A stretch of 64,000 bases of DNA. Source: Phycisphaerae bacterium (GTDB taxonomy: Bacteria > Chloroflexota > Anaerolineae > 4572-78 > J111). Both the position numbers and the translations under genes were made by a program. Positions 57,301 to 64,000 of the stretch are shown one piece after another. The notes beneath the pieces are model-generated. The model saw nothing but the letters and a program-made list of their open reading frames with translations. It had not been told where the DNA came from and did no database searches. How positions within the stretch are numbered: position 1 is the stretch's first letter; the number at the start of each line of letters is the position of its first letter. The stretch is from assembly GCA_028285035.1 (NCBI GenBank), contig JANQQF010000029.1, forward strand, positions 6,277-70,276. The letters run 5' to 3'.

Positions 57301-59667
57301 ACAGAGGAGTGGGGCGTAGATATTTTTTTGGGTAAGGTCGAAGCTGAGTGAGGAGATCAGCAAGACTGAATCCTGGGCAGTTAGCTCCAAGTCACTGATA
57401 AACCACTGCACCAAATTGGTAAAACTACGATGATACACGCCCGCCCCTTTTGGCCTGCCTGTTGACCCGGAGGTGAAGAGGACGTAAATGAGATCGTCAG
57501 CGGTGGGTAACTTAACTGTTATGGATGGGTTTTCGATAGGTTGCGCCTTGAGCAAATCGGTGGCTTGATCTACAGCGATGAATTGGGTTTTGTTGGGTAG
57601 CCGTGTTTGGAGATGGGATTGGGTAAGCACGAGCAACGGCTGGGCATCTGAGATCATGGTTGACAAACGTTCGGCGGGGTAATTGGGGTCGAGCGGGGTG
57701 TAAGCGCTACCCGCTTTGAGTATGCCCAACAGCCCCACAATCATCTCGATGGAATATTCCATACAGATGCCGATGATCGTGCCTGGTTCGGCACCCTGAG
57801 TTCGCAAATAGTGGGCCAACTGGTTCGCCCTTGCATTGAGCTGGTGATAGGTTAAGCTCTGACCCTCAAAAATCAGGGCGACCGCATCAGGCGTACGCTC
57901 GACCTGAGCTTCGATGAGGTGATGGATGCAGTGGTGCCGGTCGTCTGATGTCGCCGTGTCATTCCATTCGACCAAGAGTCTGTGCTGTTCCGGGGTATGT
58001 ACGAGTGAATATTCGTGTAGTAAAAAATCGGGATGAGCAATGATTTGTTGGAGTAGGTGTGAGATATGGGCAATGATGCGCTCAATGGTGATGGTATCAA
58101 AGTGGGCCGATTGATAACGGAAGCTAATTTCGGTGGTGGTTGTGGTGGGAATGAATAACGAGAATGCAGTGGTTTCTACAGGTAGATGATCAAGGGAGTT
58201 GACCAAGCTCACCGTGATGGGAAGGAGATCAGATGTAGACCCTGCTTTGGGCAGGTCGGCGAGGTGTGGATAGCGAGCAAGAACATCGCGGCTGAAGGTT
58301 TGGTGTTGTTGAATGGTGCTGAGTTCGACCTCAATTTTTTGTAGATGGCTGGTAAAGGGTAGCTGTAAATCAAGCTCGATTCGGTAGGGGTGACAGGTGG
58401 CGAAAAGTGTGTCGTTCACCTCCTGTAGTCCCAAATCAAACCATTGCATCTCGGCATCGCCGACATGGGGATGTGCGCTCTGATGTAGACGGGCTAGGTA
58501 AAGGGCAAAGACAGCCAGGATAAGTTCCGCTGGATTTGTCGAAAGACGGTCTGCTGTTTCTGCCAGTTTAGGCAATTGAACCCGAACGGTTTTTGTTTCC
58601 GGCTCAGTGGTCAGTCCAATTGGAGCGTAAGGTAAGCGTATTGGCTGAAGTGTGGCTAGGCGATCAACCCAGAATTGTTCCGCCTGAGCAAGTGAGGCCG
58701 TTTTAGTCTCAAGATCACGGGCTGCATCAGATGGTAACTCCGGCAATGGTGCGCCTACCGTCAAATCGAACGTGGTGATAATGTCAGCCGGGGCTAAGGG
58801 GTGTCCCGTTAAAGTCGCCAAGCCGCTCAAGGCAACATCTGGACCATTTGTTGCTACAATCAGCGCTGACTCATTTGCGTCCAGTAAGGTGCCCGCCGAT
58901 TTTGGCGAGGTTTGCGATAAAACTTGGATCTGCTGCACGATTACATAATCTGGATCAAGAAAGAGCTTAGCTGTACCCAATGGGTTTGGATAGGCCCCAA
59001 AATCGAGGGCACGGACCAATGCGGCAATGGCTTCAGGTGTTTGGTTCCAATCGATAACTCCGGCTTGGGGAAGGACCTTACTCAGACCAAAATAGGTTCG
59101 TTCATCTAAATTTTGTGAGTGTAAGACCTCCTGTTTGGTGACCAATTCAGCAAGCAACTCGGCGAACGCGAAGCTGGCCGCCTCAAAACATTTGGCGTTG
59201 AGAGTCAGCGCCGTGTCATCTGGGGCAATTTCGACTTGACGTTGCTTGAGAATATCCCCGGCATCAACGTGCATTGTCATCACGTGCCAAGTGACGCCGT
59301 GTTGTTTCTCCTGATTTAGCAAGGCCCAACTGGTCGCGTTTAGACCCGCATACTTGGGGAGTGGGCCATCGTGATAGTTGATGGCATAGCGTCGAGGGAG
59401 TGTGAGGATATCATCAGGGATGATGGTGTTATTGATGATGCTGAATAGATAATCAAACGATGTTTGGTGAAGATGATCAAAAAAAGTTTCGGTTGGATGA
59501 TAGGTTTTGATGTTTTGATCGTTGGCCCAAGTCACGACCCGCGCATCAGCCGAAATGATGCCCAAAATTTGAATGTGTTGCTTGATGAGATGTTCGGCGC
59601 ATTGCACCAAAAGAGAGGTTTCGCCGATTAAAAAGCAACTAGGTTGTTGTGCTTTTGTTTTCGTCAT
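51301..59667 (-). CDS. Loading NRPS-PKS: formyltransferase-C(truncated)-A-PCP-KS-(no AT)-cMT-KR-ACP
   Basis: 2788 residues. Residues 1-~310 resemble methionyl-tRNA formyltransferase, with catalytic Asn-His (INYHDGPLP ~95) and Asp (VDAGDIL), as in loading modules that N-formylate the first residue. Residues ~330-560 resemble only the second half of a C domain, without HHxxxDG. A has FTSGSTGRPKG (~732), with a code I read as D-L-K-N-V-G-T-D-I-K; I match no substrate. PCP (~1127), KS (TACSTG, Cys ~1368), cMT (ILEIGGGTGS ~2000), KR (GGLGYLG ~2414; AAS where AAN is usual) and ACP (LGLDSLM ~2716) follow. The AT is missing: the sequence runs from the LPLSAKT linker directly to RRYAQGDTIDWTGLY. Confidence 0.96.
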   Translation of the reverse strand: MTKTKAQQPSCFLIGETSLLVQCAEHLIKQHIQILGIISADARVVTWANDQNIKTYHPTETFFDHLHQTSFDYLFSIINNTIIPDDILTLPRRYAINYHDGPLPKYAGLNATSWALLNQEKQHGVTWHVMTMHVDAGDILKQRQVEIAPDDTALTLNAKCFEAASFAFAELLAELVTKQEVLHSQNLDERTYFGLSKVLPQAGVIDWNQTPEAIAALVRALDFGAYPNPLGTAKLFLDPDYVIVQQIQVLSQTSPKSAGTLLDANESALIVATNGPDVALSGLATLTGHPLAPADIITTFDLTVGAPLPELPSDAARDLETKTASLAQAEQFWVDRLATLQPIRLPYAPIGLTTEPETKTVRVQLPKLAETADRLSTNPAELILAVFALYLARLHQSAHPHVGDAEMQWFDLGLQEVNDTLFATCHPYRIELDLQLPFTSHLQKIEVELSTIQQHQTFSRDVLARYPHLADLPKAGSTSDLLPITVSLVNSLDHLPVETTAFSLFIPTTTTTEISFRYQSAHFDTITIERIIAHISHLLQQIIAHPDFLLHEYSLVHTPEQHRLLVEWNDTATSDDRHHCIHHLIEAQVERTPDAVALIFEGQSLTYHQLNARANQLAHYLRTQGAEPGTIIGICMEYSIEMIVGLLGILKAGSAYTPLDPNYPAERLSTMISDAQPLLVLTQSHLQTRLPNKTQFIAVDQATDLLKAQPIENPSITVKLPTADDLIYVLFTSGSTGRPKGAGVYHRSFTNLVQWFISDLELTAQDSVLLISSLSFDLTQKNIYAPLLCGGTLHLVEMPIFDPHQIGRAIERYDISWVNCTPSTFYAVVDSTSTSLISLRYVVLGGEPITMPRLIDWLEQPEIEAKIVNTYGPTECTDICTFYVVEEPSRFINHPVPLGRPIDNIQLYILDQQLQLVPIGAVGELCIAGAGVGMGYINDPEMTEQKFRSPSFTADPVVQVRLYKTGDLARYQPDGTIEFLGRIDHQVKIRGFRVELGDIEAALNQHPNIHEAVVIAQETAMGGKRLVAYFVATDLPQKSQQFLHTLRQYLQQRLPDHMIPAIFVPLDQLPLTPNGKVNRQALPEPPRQITRVTHQAAPQSDTQKALAAIWQEELQLDQVGIDDNFFELGGHSLLLVNIQRQLADSELGHNLTVVDLFRYPTIRSLANYLDGTTSLEPTTQDSPIRPTMTTDTELAIVGLAGRFPGAPNVETFWQNLCEGRQSISFFSDDEMIAAGVDPELINQPNYVKAGGVLSNIEGFDADFFGLSAQEATVLDPQIRLFMECAWEALENAGCNPDTFTGEIGVYAGAGLNTYLSRLGDQSDKLIDATNFTNSVRAYQAMLANDKDFLATRVSYKLNLTGPSVTVQTACSTGLVAVHMARQALLSGDCDMALAGGVAIRVPHQAGYLYEEGMVFSPDGHCRAFDAEAQGMVLGNGVGVIALKRLADAVTDGDVIHAILKGSAINNDGAGKVGYTAPGVEGQVRVIRKAQASARVSPESITFVETHGTGTPLGDPIEVSALTEAFRASTNKTEFCALGAVKNNIGHLDIAAGTAGLIKAVLALKHKTIPLTPGYHTPNPRLKLEESPFYINTKLQPWSTSETPRRAGVSSFGIGGTNAHVVLEEAEEYTASNMRLPEGPYVLPLSAKTPEALLDLAKRYVDFLSPHHLPLANICYTAQFGRSHFDYRAAIVATTHVDIRQQLLDFVEGDGVQDIFIAPDTKDGAASNIARRYAQGDTIDWTGLYPDDTHLQKVELPTYPFQRQRYWVDPPQGDIQLKLQPTETDTWQDWLYTVEWEHQPQFGVTPDYLPPLKSLASESLKLHLSQSDVQHHQAAIQELEHLSVSYILNAFASKGLSLEAGQQWSTGQIIEQLGVQPQYQRLLVRLLQILVEDGILSRSGQSWCVEKTPETTESGPIIATLQSRFENIAGAEISLLTRCGEQLADVLSGEQNPLELLFPDGETNLVQQLYVEPQTKALVEQIRQVVDAAQQNLPPNRGLRILEIGGGTGSVTTALLPHLPADQTEYLFTDIGPYFVAKARQTFSHFDFVQYSTLDIEQSPLKQEYQPHQADIIIAANVLHAAKDLPQALTQVQELLAPNGWLILLEDTTPLRWADLTFGLTPGWWHFTDQRKTHPLLDVAQWQILLLEAGFEAIVSQPDDVALSQTILVAQAPSSPATDEAPTLIFTDKSDFGTRLADQLKAEGQSAIFVHAADTYRNIDTNIYEIRPEATEDYQTLFANIPPVNSVIYLWALDTKLALTTTHLPDVAQAQSQHVLSLVQTITQSLSAKQAADWPKLWLVTKGAVAGGEGEIDPAGLAQSPLWGLGKVVALEHSELWGGLIDIKTISEEEAKSVWDEIAGQASRTSHPIEDHLVFRNGQRYVARLREMERLEIGDRGIAQQSTQHITGPKFPAQSTYLITGGLGYLGLAFAEWLIEQGVTHLMLMSRSTLSSETEIKLKRLRDTVDKTGGELRVVQADVADAEQLAGVLTQCHELAPLRGVIHAAGIVVNQKIDQITSNELADVFQAKVHGTWHLHQLTQDLSLDHFICFSSAGAIWGAEGQAHYDAASYFPGALAQHRRNLGLPALTINWGLVAGERLAHTPYFQWLTKIGMHDMPVVDACRATGYLLVNSVAQAVVANMDWATFKPIYEWRGARALLTELGHDIDQTKDTSPLSEKPVADIENITTRLQQEITTLLQLPQPPSPTQGFFELGLDSLMTIELRNQLRNKLGIDLPLETLLKHSSVAALTTFIENTHPEVMAAMPLPPQSEEKAQVDDPVPAGWIEVTI

Positions 59668-59688
59668 TTAAACCCTGTACTGGTTTAA
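59668..59688 (-). promoter_or_regulatory. Perfect hairpin/palindrome just before the loading NRPS start codon
   Basis: TTAAACC (59668-59674) and GGTTTAA (59682-59688) flank a 7-nt loop and abut the ATG at 59667. The AGGG that serves as Shine-Dalgarno sits at the loop/arm boundary, so the structure could limit translation. It could instead be an operator. Confidence 0.45.
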
Positions 59689-59734
59689 GATTTCAGGTGA
59701 ATGGACAGATACAATCGTAAATCGCAAAAATCAC

Positions 59735-61489
59735 TTATTTTTCAAGTACATAATCTTCGATCACTAAAGCATCGAGACCCGTGGTGTAGAAAACGCTGAT
59801 GGCATCTTCTACCGAGTGGACAATCGGTTTACCCATAACATTGAAGCTGGTGTTTAATAAAATTGGGATGCCCGTGATATCATAAAAGGCCTTGATTAAT
59901 TTGTAATAATGCTCCGACCATTCTTGCTTTACGGTTTGTAGTCGCCCCGAATGATTGTTGTGAACCACGCCGGGAACCTTTTCCCAAACCTCGGGCTTGA
60001 ATTTGAGCGTGCGTTCCATATAGGGGGCTTCTTGATAATGCTCAAAGTACTCATCGCCAAACTCGTGCAAAATTGAGGGAGCGAAGGGGCGAAATGCTTC
60101 GCGGAACTTGACCCGCGCATTGATTTTGTTGGGCATATCAGCATCACGTGGGTCGGCCAAAATCGAGCGGTTACCCAAAGCCCGTGGCCCAAACTCGGCG
60201 CGGCCCTGCATCCAGCCCACGATTTTGCCCTGTGCCAAAAGATTGGCGGTGTGAGTGTAAATTTCATCACCAAGACAGCGGGCGTTGGGAATTTGGCTAA
60301 ACCTTTTCAGGTTGTCAAACCGTTCTGTGGAAATGCCTGTTCCCAAATAGGCCGGAGTAATCTTTGGTGTGGGTTTTTGTCGGGGGTGATCTTTGTAGTA
60401 AGCCAAGAGCGCAGCCCCAATAGCATTACCATCATCAGCCGGGGCACTCGGGATGTAAACCTGCTTGAAGCCGGTGCGTTCCGTGATTTTGCCGTTCCAG
60501 GTCGAATTTAAGGCCGATCCTCCCCCGAGCATCAAGTTGTTGGATATATTTCGGCGATACAGATTCGTGAGTAGGGCTTCCATCACCTCTTCAAAGACGA
60601 GTTGTCCGGTGTGGGCTAAATCGACGACATCAAAAGGTGAGGTGCCAGCTTTACGACGATGGGCCTGGAGTTTTTCTAAATTGGCTCGGAAGGTGTTGAA
60701 ATTGACTTGTAAACCTAGCCCCTTGACTTGAAGCATCGGGCGCAAGAGCTTGTAGAACGTTTCATCTCGCTGCCCGTAGGCCGCCAAGCCCATCACCTTC
60801 CACTCTTCTCCTTTGAAGGGGTCAAACCCACAGACATCACAGACAATTTCGTAGAAAAGTCCGAGGCTAGCGATACCTGAGTCGTTGTTTAGGCGATTCC
60901 GCAAGCTTGTGATTTTGCCATTTTTATACCGAAAAAAATCACAGGAACGCCACTCGCCATAGCCATCAACGATGGCGCAGACCCCTTCTGAAAAAGGGCT
61001 GGTGTAGCAGGCGTTGGCGGCGTGGGTAAGGTGATGGTCAAAGTATTTCAGGGAAACTTTTTTCTGGGTAAGGTCTTTGCTTCCGATAATATTGTGCCCC
61101 GCCTGAGCTAGGGTATTCACTCCCCCCGCCCATTTGTTGCGCATGCGGGGGCCCGGCCAAAATGGCTCTAGACTCCAGCTATCCCATAAATTTTGGACCG
61201 GCTGGGCTTGCATTACAAAATTCGAGGTGCCAACCATCATCCTCAAGGTTGATAGCCAAGTCTTACTCCAGGAGAGGGCCACCACTAGCTCGGCATCTGG
61301 CTCGCAATATTCTTTGATCAAAGCGGGGGCGCGTAGAAAATGATCGGGTGGACAATTGAGGGCGCGTTTATCCTGCATATAACGTTCCGTGGCTTCAGCG
61401 AACACAACTTCGCCCTCTGGATTGACAATCGCCATTGCTGGATCGTGAAAAGTGGCGGCCAGTCCAATGTAATACTTTTTTTTGCTCAT
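59735..61489 (-). CDS. O-carbamoyltransferase, NodU/CmcH family
   Basis: 584 residues, the usual family length. These enzymes use carbamoyl phosphate and ATP to carbamoylate a hydroxyl of a metabolite. The N-terminal Kae1-like part shows FHDPAMAI (about 15), FDHHLTHAANACY (metal/nucleotide His residues, about 150) and DGYGEW. The C-terminal part has MQGRAEFGPRALGNRSIL and LNTSFNVMGKPIV, both strongly conserved. ATG 61489 follows AGGGA. It lies third in the operon after a KS and ACP, suggesting a carbamate group on the final product, though it could act on a carrier-bound intermediate. Confidence 0.95.
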   Translation of the reverse strand: MSKKKYYIGLAATFHDPAMAIVNPEGEVVFAEATERYMQDKRALNCPPDHFLRAPALIKEYCEPDAELVVALSWSKTWLSTLRMMVGTSNFVMQAQPVQNLWDSWSLEPFWPGPRMRNKWAGGVNTLAQAGHNIIGSKDLTQKKVSLKYFDHHLTHAANACYTSPFSEGVCAIVDGYGEWRSCDFFRYKNGKITSLRNRLNNDSGIASLGLFYEIVCDVCGFDPFKGEEWKVMGLAAYGQRDETFYKLLRPMLQVKGLGLQVNFNTFRANLEKLQAHRRKAGTSPFDVVDLAHTGQLVFEEVMEALLTNLYRRNISNNLMLGGGSALNSTWNGKITERTGFKQVYIPSAPADDGNAIGAALLAYYKDHPRQKPTPKITPAYLGTGISTERFDNLKRFSQIPNARCLGDEIYTHTANLLAQGKIVGWMQGRAEFGPRALGNRSILADPRDADMPNKINARVKFREAFRPFAPSILHEFGDEYFEHYQEAPYMERTLKFKPEVWEKVPGVVHNNHSGRLQTVKQEWSEHYYKLIKAFYDITGIPILLNTSFNVMGKPIVHSVEDAISVFYTTGLDALVIEDYVLEK

Positions 61490-61527
61490 TTACGATTGTT
61501 CCCTGATCCTTGTTGCCACAGAACGAT

Positions 61528-61770
61528 CTACCTTGTCTGAGTCATCTTGCTTACCAATGTGACGACCTCATCGAATGAACGAAGCTCTGGAATTTGCTCA
61601 TCATCAATTTCTAAATCGAAGCCTTCCTCGATTTCATATACAATTTCCAGCAGCGTTAGCGAGTCGATTAAGTTCTCGAAGGAATTGGCCTCAATGAATT
61701 CAGCTTCCTCTAGCTTGGCTTGCTCTTTTATAATGTCAATCAATTTCTGGCGAACTTCTTTTTCGGTCAT
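61528..61770 (-). CDS. Discrete acyl carrier protein
   Basis: 80 residues, strongly acidic (EEGFDLEIDDEQIPE), with the phosphopantetheine Ser in NLIDSLTLLEIVYEIEE. Its ATG overlaps the stop of the upstream KS gene as ATGA, so the two products are made together, behind GAGG. It probably carries the acyl chain processed by that KS. Distinct in sequence from the FAAL-linked ACP at 39281-39565. Confidence 0.93.
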   Translation of the reverse strand: MTEKEVRQKLIDIIKEQAKLEEAEFIEANSFENLIDSLTLLEIVYEIEEGFDLEIDDEQIPELRSFDEVVTLVSKMTQTR

Positions 61771-63014
61771 TGAACTGTGCCTCGTAAATTTGAAATAACC
61801 AAAGAGACGTTGATCCCGCCAAAGGCAAATGTATTGATTAAGATGTGGTCTACTGGCTCGACAATTTCACCAGTGGTTGTTATGCGTAAATCCATTCCCG
61901 CCTCCATTTCTTTCAAATTTGGGATAGGGTAGAAATAACCAGACTGTAGGGTACCTAAGGCGGCGACTAAGGCCATTGGGCCAGAGGCTCCCAGGGTATG
62001 TCCCAACATTGATTTTAAGCCACAAAGTGGAATGTTTTTTAGGTCATCGCCAAAGACTGTATGCATACTTTTGTATTCGACTGTATCATTCAACCGGGTC
62101 CCAGTGGCGTGGGCGTAAATCATTCCAATATCATTAGGCGAGATATCAGCTTGGTCAAGGGTCTGTTCCATACATCGGATTTCCCCGTAAGTATCAGGCT
62201 TGACCAGATCAAGGCTGTCCGAATTTTGAAACATGCCTGTAATTTCGGCCAAAATTGGGGCTTGACGTGCTATAGCGTGATCGTACGACTCGATCACAAA
62301 AAAGGCGGCCCCATCACCTAAAACCACTCCTTGACGATTTTGGTCGAACGGCTGACAGGCTAACGATGGATCTTTCTTTTCGCGGGTTAGAATTCGCATT
62401 CGTTCCCAAACAGCAATAATTGACTCGCACATGACCAGGTCGCTACCCCCGACAATCATGATATCCTGTCGACCATCTTGAATGAGTTGCACCCCCTCAA
62501 GCATCGCCGTGAAACCAGATGAGCAAGCGGTACTAACCCCTTTAACAATACCCTTGAGTCCATAAGTCATCGCAATGCGGCTGGCCGGAGCATTACCCAT
62601 ATTGAGTGGTACGATGGTCGGAGCTAGACGTTCGTGGAGTTGATAATACTTCTTGTAGGACTCCTCCAAATCGTATGAATTTTGCATCCCGCTGCCCATA
62701 ATCACGCCGACCATATCCGGGTCTTCTTGTGAAAAATCAAGCTGTGACTGACTTACAGCTTGTTCGGCGCAAAACGCAGATAGTAATGACAGCTGTGAAC
62801 TCATCTTTTCTTCGAGTGGCGTTAGATTGTTGGGCGTCGGAATTGAAGTGATACAGGCCCCAAGCTTGGTGGTATGGTTGCTGGGATCAAACGTAGTAAT
62901 AGAGCCGATGGCGTATTGTCCCTGATGCAAATTGTAGCAGTAGGTATCTACATCGTTTCCGATTGGCGAAGCTACCCCACTGCCAGTAATGACAATCCTT
63001 GGTTTATGTGTCAT
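61767..63014 (-). CDS. Discrete beta-ketoacyl-ACP synthase (FabF/KAS II type)
   Basis: 415 residues, standard FabF length. The triad is intact: STACSSG (Cys164), YAHATGTRLND (His) and LKSMLGHTLGASG (Lys/His), so it should be a condensing enzyme rather than a decarboxylating KSQ or the Ser-variant KS of HMG-type branching cassettes, which are also absent here. It opens the operon and is translationally coupled to an ACP gene. It could make a starter acyl chain or a branch. No strong Shine-Dalgarno precedes ATG 63014. Confidence 0.94.
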   Translation of the reverse strand: MTHKPRIVITGSGVASPIGNDVDTYCYNLHQGQYAIGSITTFDPSNHTTKLGACITSIPTPNNLTPLEEKMSSQLSLLSAFCAEQAVSQSQLDFSQEDPDMVGVIMGSGMQNSYDLEESYKKYYQLHERLAPTIVPLNMGNAPASRIAMTYGLKGIVKGVSTACSSGFTAMLEGVQLIQDGRQDIMIVGGSDLVMCESIIAVWERMRILTREKKDPSLACQPFDQNRQGVVLGDGAAFFVIESYDHAIARQAPILAEITGMFQNSDSLDLVKPDTYGEIRCMEQTLDQADISPNDIGMIYAHATGTRLNDTVEYKSMHTVFGDDLKNIPLCGLKSMLGHTLGASGPMALVAALGTLQSGYFYPIPNLKEMEAGMDLRITTTGEIVEPVDHILINTFAFGGINVSLVISNLRGTVQ

Positions 63015-63117
63015 AATTTTACGGTTTTATACTTGTCGTTGTTTTGGGATTATTAAAGATTTATGTGTTGCCGCCCAAATATTTGAAGCTATTGTATCAT
63101 CAATATTAAGGGTGGTC

Positions 63118-63145
63118 TGTCATAAAATTAAATCAGTTTTGTCAT
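63118..63145. promoter_or_regulatory. Direct TGTCAT repeats in the leader of the biosynthetic operon
   Basis: TGTCAT occurs at 63118-63123 and 63140-63145, spaced 22 bp (about two helical turns), between the predicted start site (~63194) and the KS gene. A regulator site is possible; no family is recognised. Confidence 0.25.
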
Positions 63146-63200
63146 GAGATTAGGGCTAAATTTGTGTCTGGGGTATTACAAACTTAACAATTGGATTTTT

Positions 63201-63229
63201 ATTATAATAATATCAATCACCATGTACAA
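63201..63229 (-). promoter_or_regulatory. Predicted promoter of the NRPS/PKS operon
   Basis: On the minus strand TTGTAC (63229-63224) and TATAAT (63206-63201) are 17 bases apart, with a start near 63194 and a ~180-nt leader to ATG 63014. The rest of the 397-bp space 63015-63411 is AT-rich and holds no gene, apart from the terminator at 63352-63390. Confidence 0.6.
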
Positions 63230-63351
63230 ATATCCTCTAACCCCCTAAGCATGAACAGGAGACACCTATAAGCATTGCTAACACTGCCTCTCTCAATGCA
63301 ATATTATTCATAGTATCCCAAAATGTTGATATGTACTGATAAAGATCGAAC

Positions 63352-63390
63352 AAAAAAAGGCCGTGGCAATTCTCCGCCACGGCCTTTTTT
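63352..63390 (-). terminator. Rho-independent terminator of the HtrA gene (bidirectional form)
   Basis: GGCCGTGGC (63359-63367) pairs perfectly with GCCACGGCC (63376-63384) over an 8-nt loop. It is flanked by seven A on the left, which is a U-run for the minus-strand transcript, and six T on the right. It lies 22 nt beyond the stop at 63412 and separates the protease from the biosynthetic operon. Confidence 0.92.
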
Positions 63391-63411
63391 GTAGGTAAAT
63401 TAGAGCAAGTT

Positions 63412-64000
63412 TTAAGCCCGCTCACCCAACGTCAGCGACGTCTGCATTACCTGTCCACCTCGCAAAATCTGGACGGTAATCGTCTCACCTGCCACGTGTT
63501 CAAGCAACAAGCTCACCAATGGATTGCGATCATCAATAGCCTTGCCGTCGATGGCGGTGATAATGTCACCCGCTTGCAAGCCAGCCCGCGCAGCAGGACT
63601 GTTGGAAACGATCTCTTCCAACATCGCACCTTGATTGATGCTCAAGCCTTCTTCCATCACCAACTGCGGATTAAGAGGCTGGTATTGGATGCCGATGAAG
63701 GCGGGTTTGGCCTCGCCGGTTTCGATCAACTGCTGAGCCACGGTGCGGGCGATGTTGCTGGGGATGGCAAAGCCAAGACCCTCAGCGTCGCTGGCGAAAC
63801 CACCACGCACGACCATCGTATTGATGCCGATGATCTGGCCACCGAGGTTGATCAGTGGCCCACCGCTGTTACCGCTGTTGATGGCTGCATCAGTCTGCAA
63901 TAGCCCACGCAGACCACCCAACTCGCGGTTGAAGCCGCTCAAGATGCCCGCCGTGACGGTGTTTTGATAGCGACCCAAGGCTGAACCGATGGCAATCACG
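63412..64000 (-). CDS. HtrA/DegP-type serine protease with PDZ domain (5' end outside window)
   Basis: The frame is open to the window edge; 196 codons are seen. It holds the C-terminal half of the trypsin-like domain with the catalytic Ser in INSGNSGGPL, then a PDZ domain (about the last 100 residues) with GLQAGDIITAIDGK. HtrA proteases degrade misfolded proteins outside the membrane. The catalytic His and Asp and any signal peptide lie beyond the window. It is upstream of the biosynthetic operon but separated by a strong terminator, so probably unrelated housekeeping. Confidence 0.94.
   Translation of the reverse strand, partial: VIAIGSALGRYQNTVTAGILSGFNRELGGLRGLLQTDAAINSGNSGGPLINLGGQIIGINTMVVRGGFASDAEGLGFAIPSNIARTVAQQLIETGEAKPAFIGIQYQPLNPQLVMEEGLSINQGAMLEEIVSNSPAARAGLQAGDIITAIDGKAIDDRNPLVSLLLEHVAGETITVQILRGGQVMQTSLTLGERA

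Noticed and set aside
61767..63014. KS as part of an HMG-CoA-synthase beta-branching cassette
   Set aside because: The catalytic Cys is present and no HMGS or enoyl-CoA hydratase genes are nearby.
1..64000. CRISPR arrays, IS elements, tRNA or rRNA genes
   Set aside because: No regularly spaced repeats, transposase-like frames or tRNA/rRNA-like sequence was recognised; the only repeats are the short palindromic elements listed.

Overview
This window is about 64 kb of roughly 50% GC bacterial DNA dominated by a large hybrid NRPS/PKS gene cluster on the minus strand (about 63.0 kb down to 16.1 kb), preceded in window order by a sugar ABC-transporter locus and a signalling island built from Ser/Thr kinase and FHA-domain proteins. 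Multi-domain eukaryote-like kinases, FHA fusions to enzyme domains, a HutC-type regulator with a CUT1 sugar transporter and an HtrA protease are together most compatible with a filamentous Chloroflexota-type bacterium. This is inference; no rRNA or tRNA gene is present to confirm it.

Layout. 1-581: a GntR/HutC regulator, cut by the window edge, on the minus strand. 582-822: divergent promoters, each with one GntR-type operator just downstream of the predicted start site. 823-4042: lipoprotein sugar-binding protein plus two CUT1 permeases, without their own ATPase. 4280-6832 (minus): a three-domain kinase in which only the third domain keeps the catalytic Asp. Divergent from it, 7057-8262: an FHA domain fused to a thioesterase fold that has lost both catalytic Ser and His; then a normal type II thioesterase (8400-9146). 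9152-15781 (minus): a four-gene operon of FHA-FHA-lipase, SRPBCC-FHA, an ABC ATPase with two cyclic-nucleotide-binding domains, and a MacB/FtsX-type permease. 15844-16012: a dispersed-repeat-like palindromic element. 16088-63014 (minus): the biosynthetic operon. 63412-64000: the C-terminal part of an HtrA-type protease, followed by a strong terminator.

Biosynthetic operon in transcription order: FabF-like KS, discrete ACP, NodU/CmcH carbamoyltransferase, NRPS-PKS 1 (formyltransferase, truncated C, A, PCP, KS, no AT, cMT, KR, ACP), NRPS-PKS 2 (TubC docking, C, A with a glycine-like code, PCP, KS, AT, DH, KR, ACP), a methyltransferase, a fatty acyl-AMP ligase, a discrete ACP, an MDR oxidoreductase, PKS A (KS-AT-DH-cMT-KR-ACP), PKS B (KS-AT-DH-cMT-ER-KR-ACP, KR Tyr replaced by His) and PKS C (KS-AT-DH-ER-KR-ACP-TE). 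Gaps are short or overlapping, so one ~47-kb transcription unit is plausible, from a TTGTAC-17-TATAAT promoter near 63.2 kb. The expected product is an O-methylated and/or carbamoylated lipopeptide-polyketide hybrid released by the terminal TE. Two chain-starting systems (formyl-aminoacyl and FAAL/ACP) coexist, so the true starter and module order are open.

The most unusual part is the adjoining kinase/FHA/pseudo-thioesterase/cNMP-ABC island. Its pseudo-thioesterase belongs to the same family as the TE that releases the PKS chain, suggesting (inference only) a phosphorylation-linked control or export system for the metabolite.
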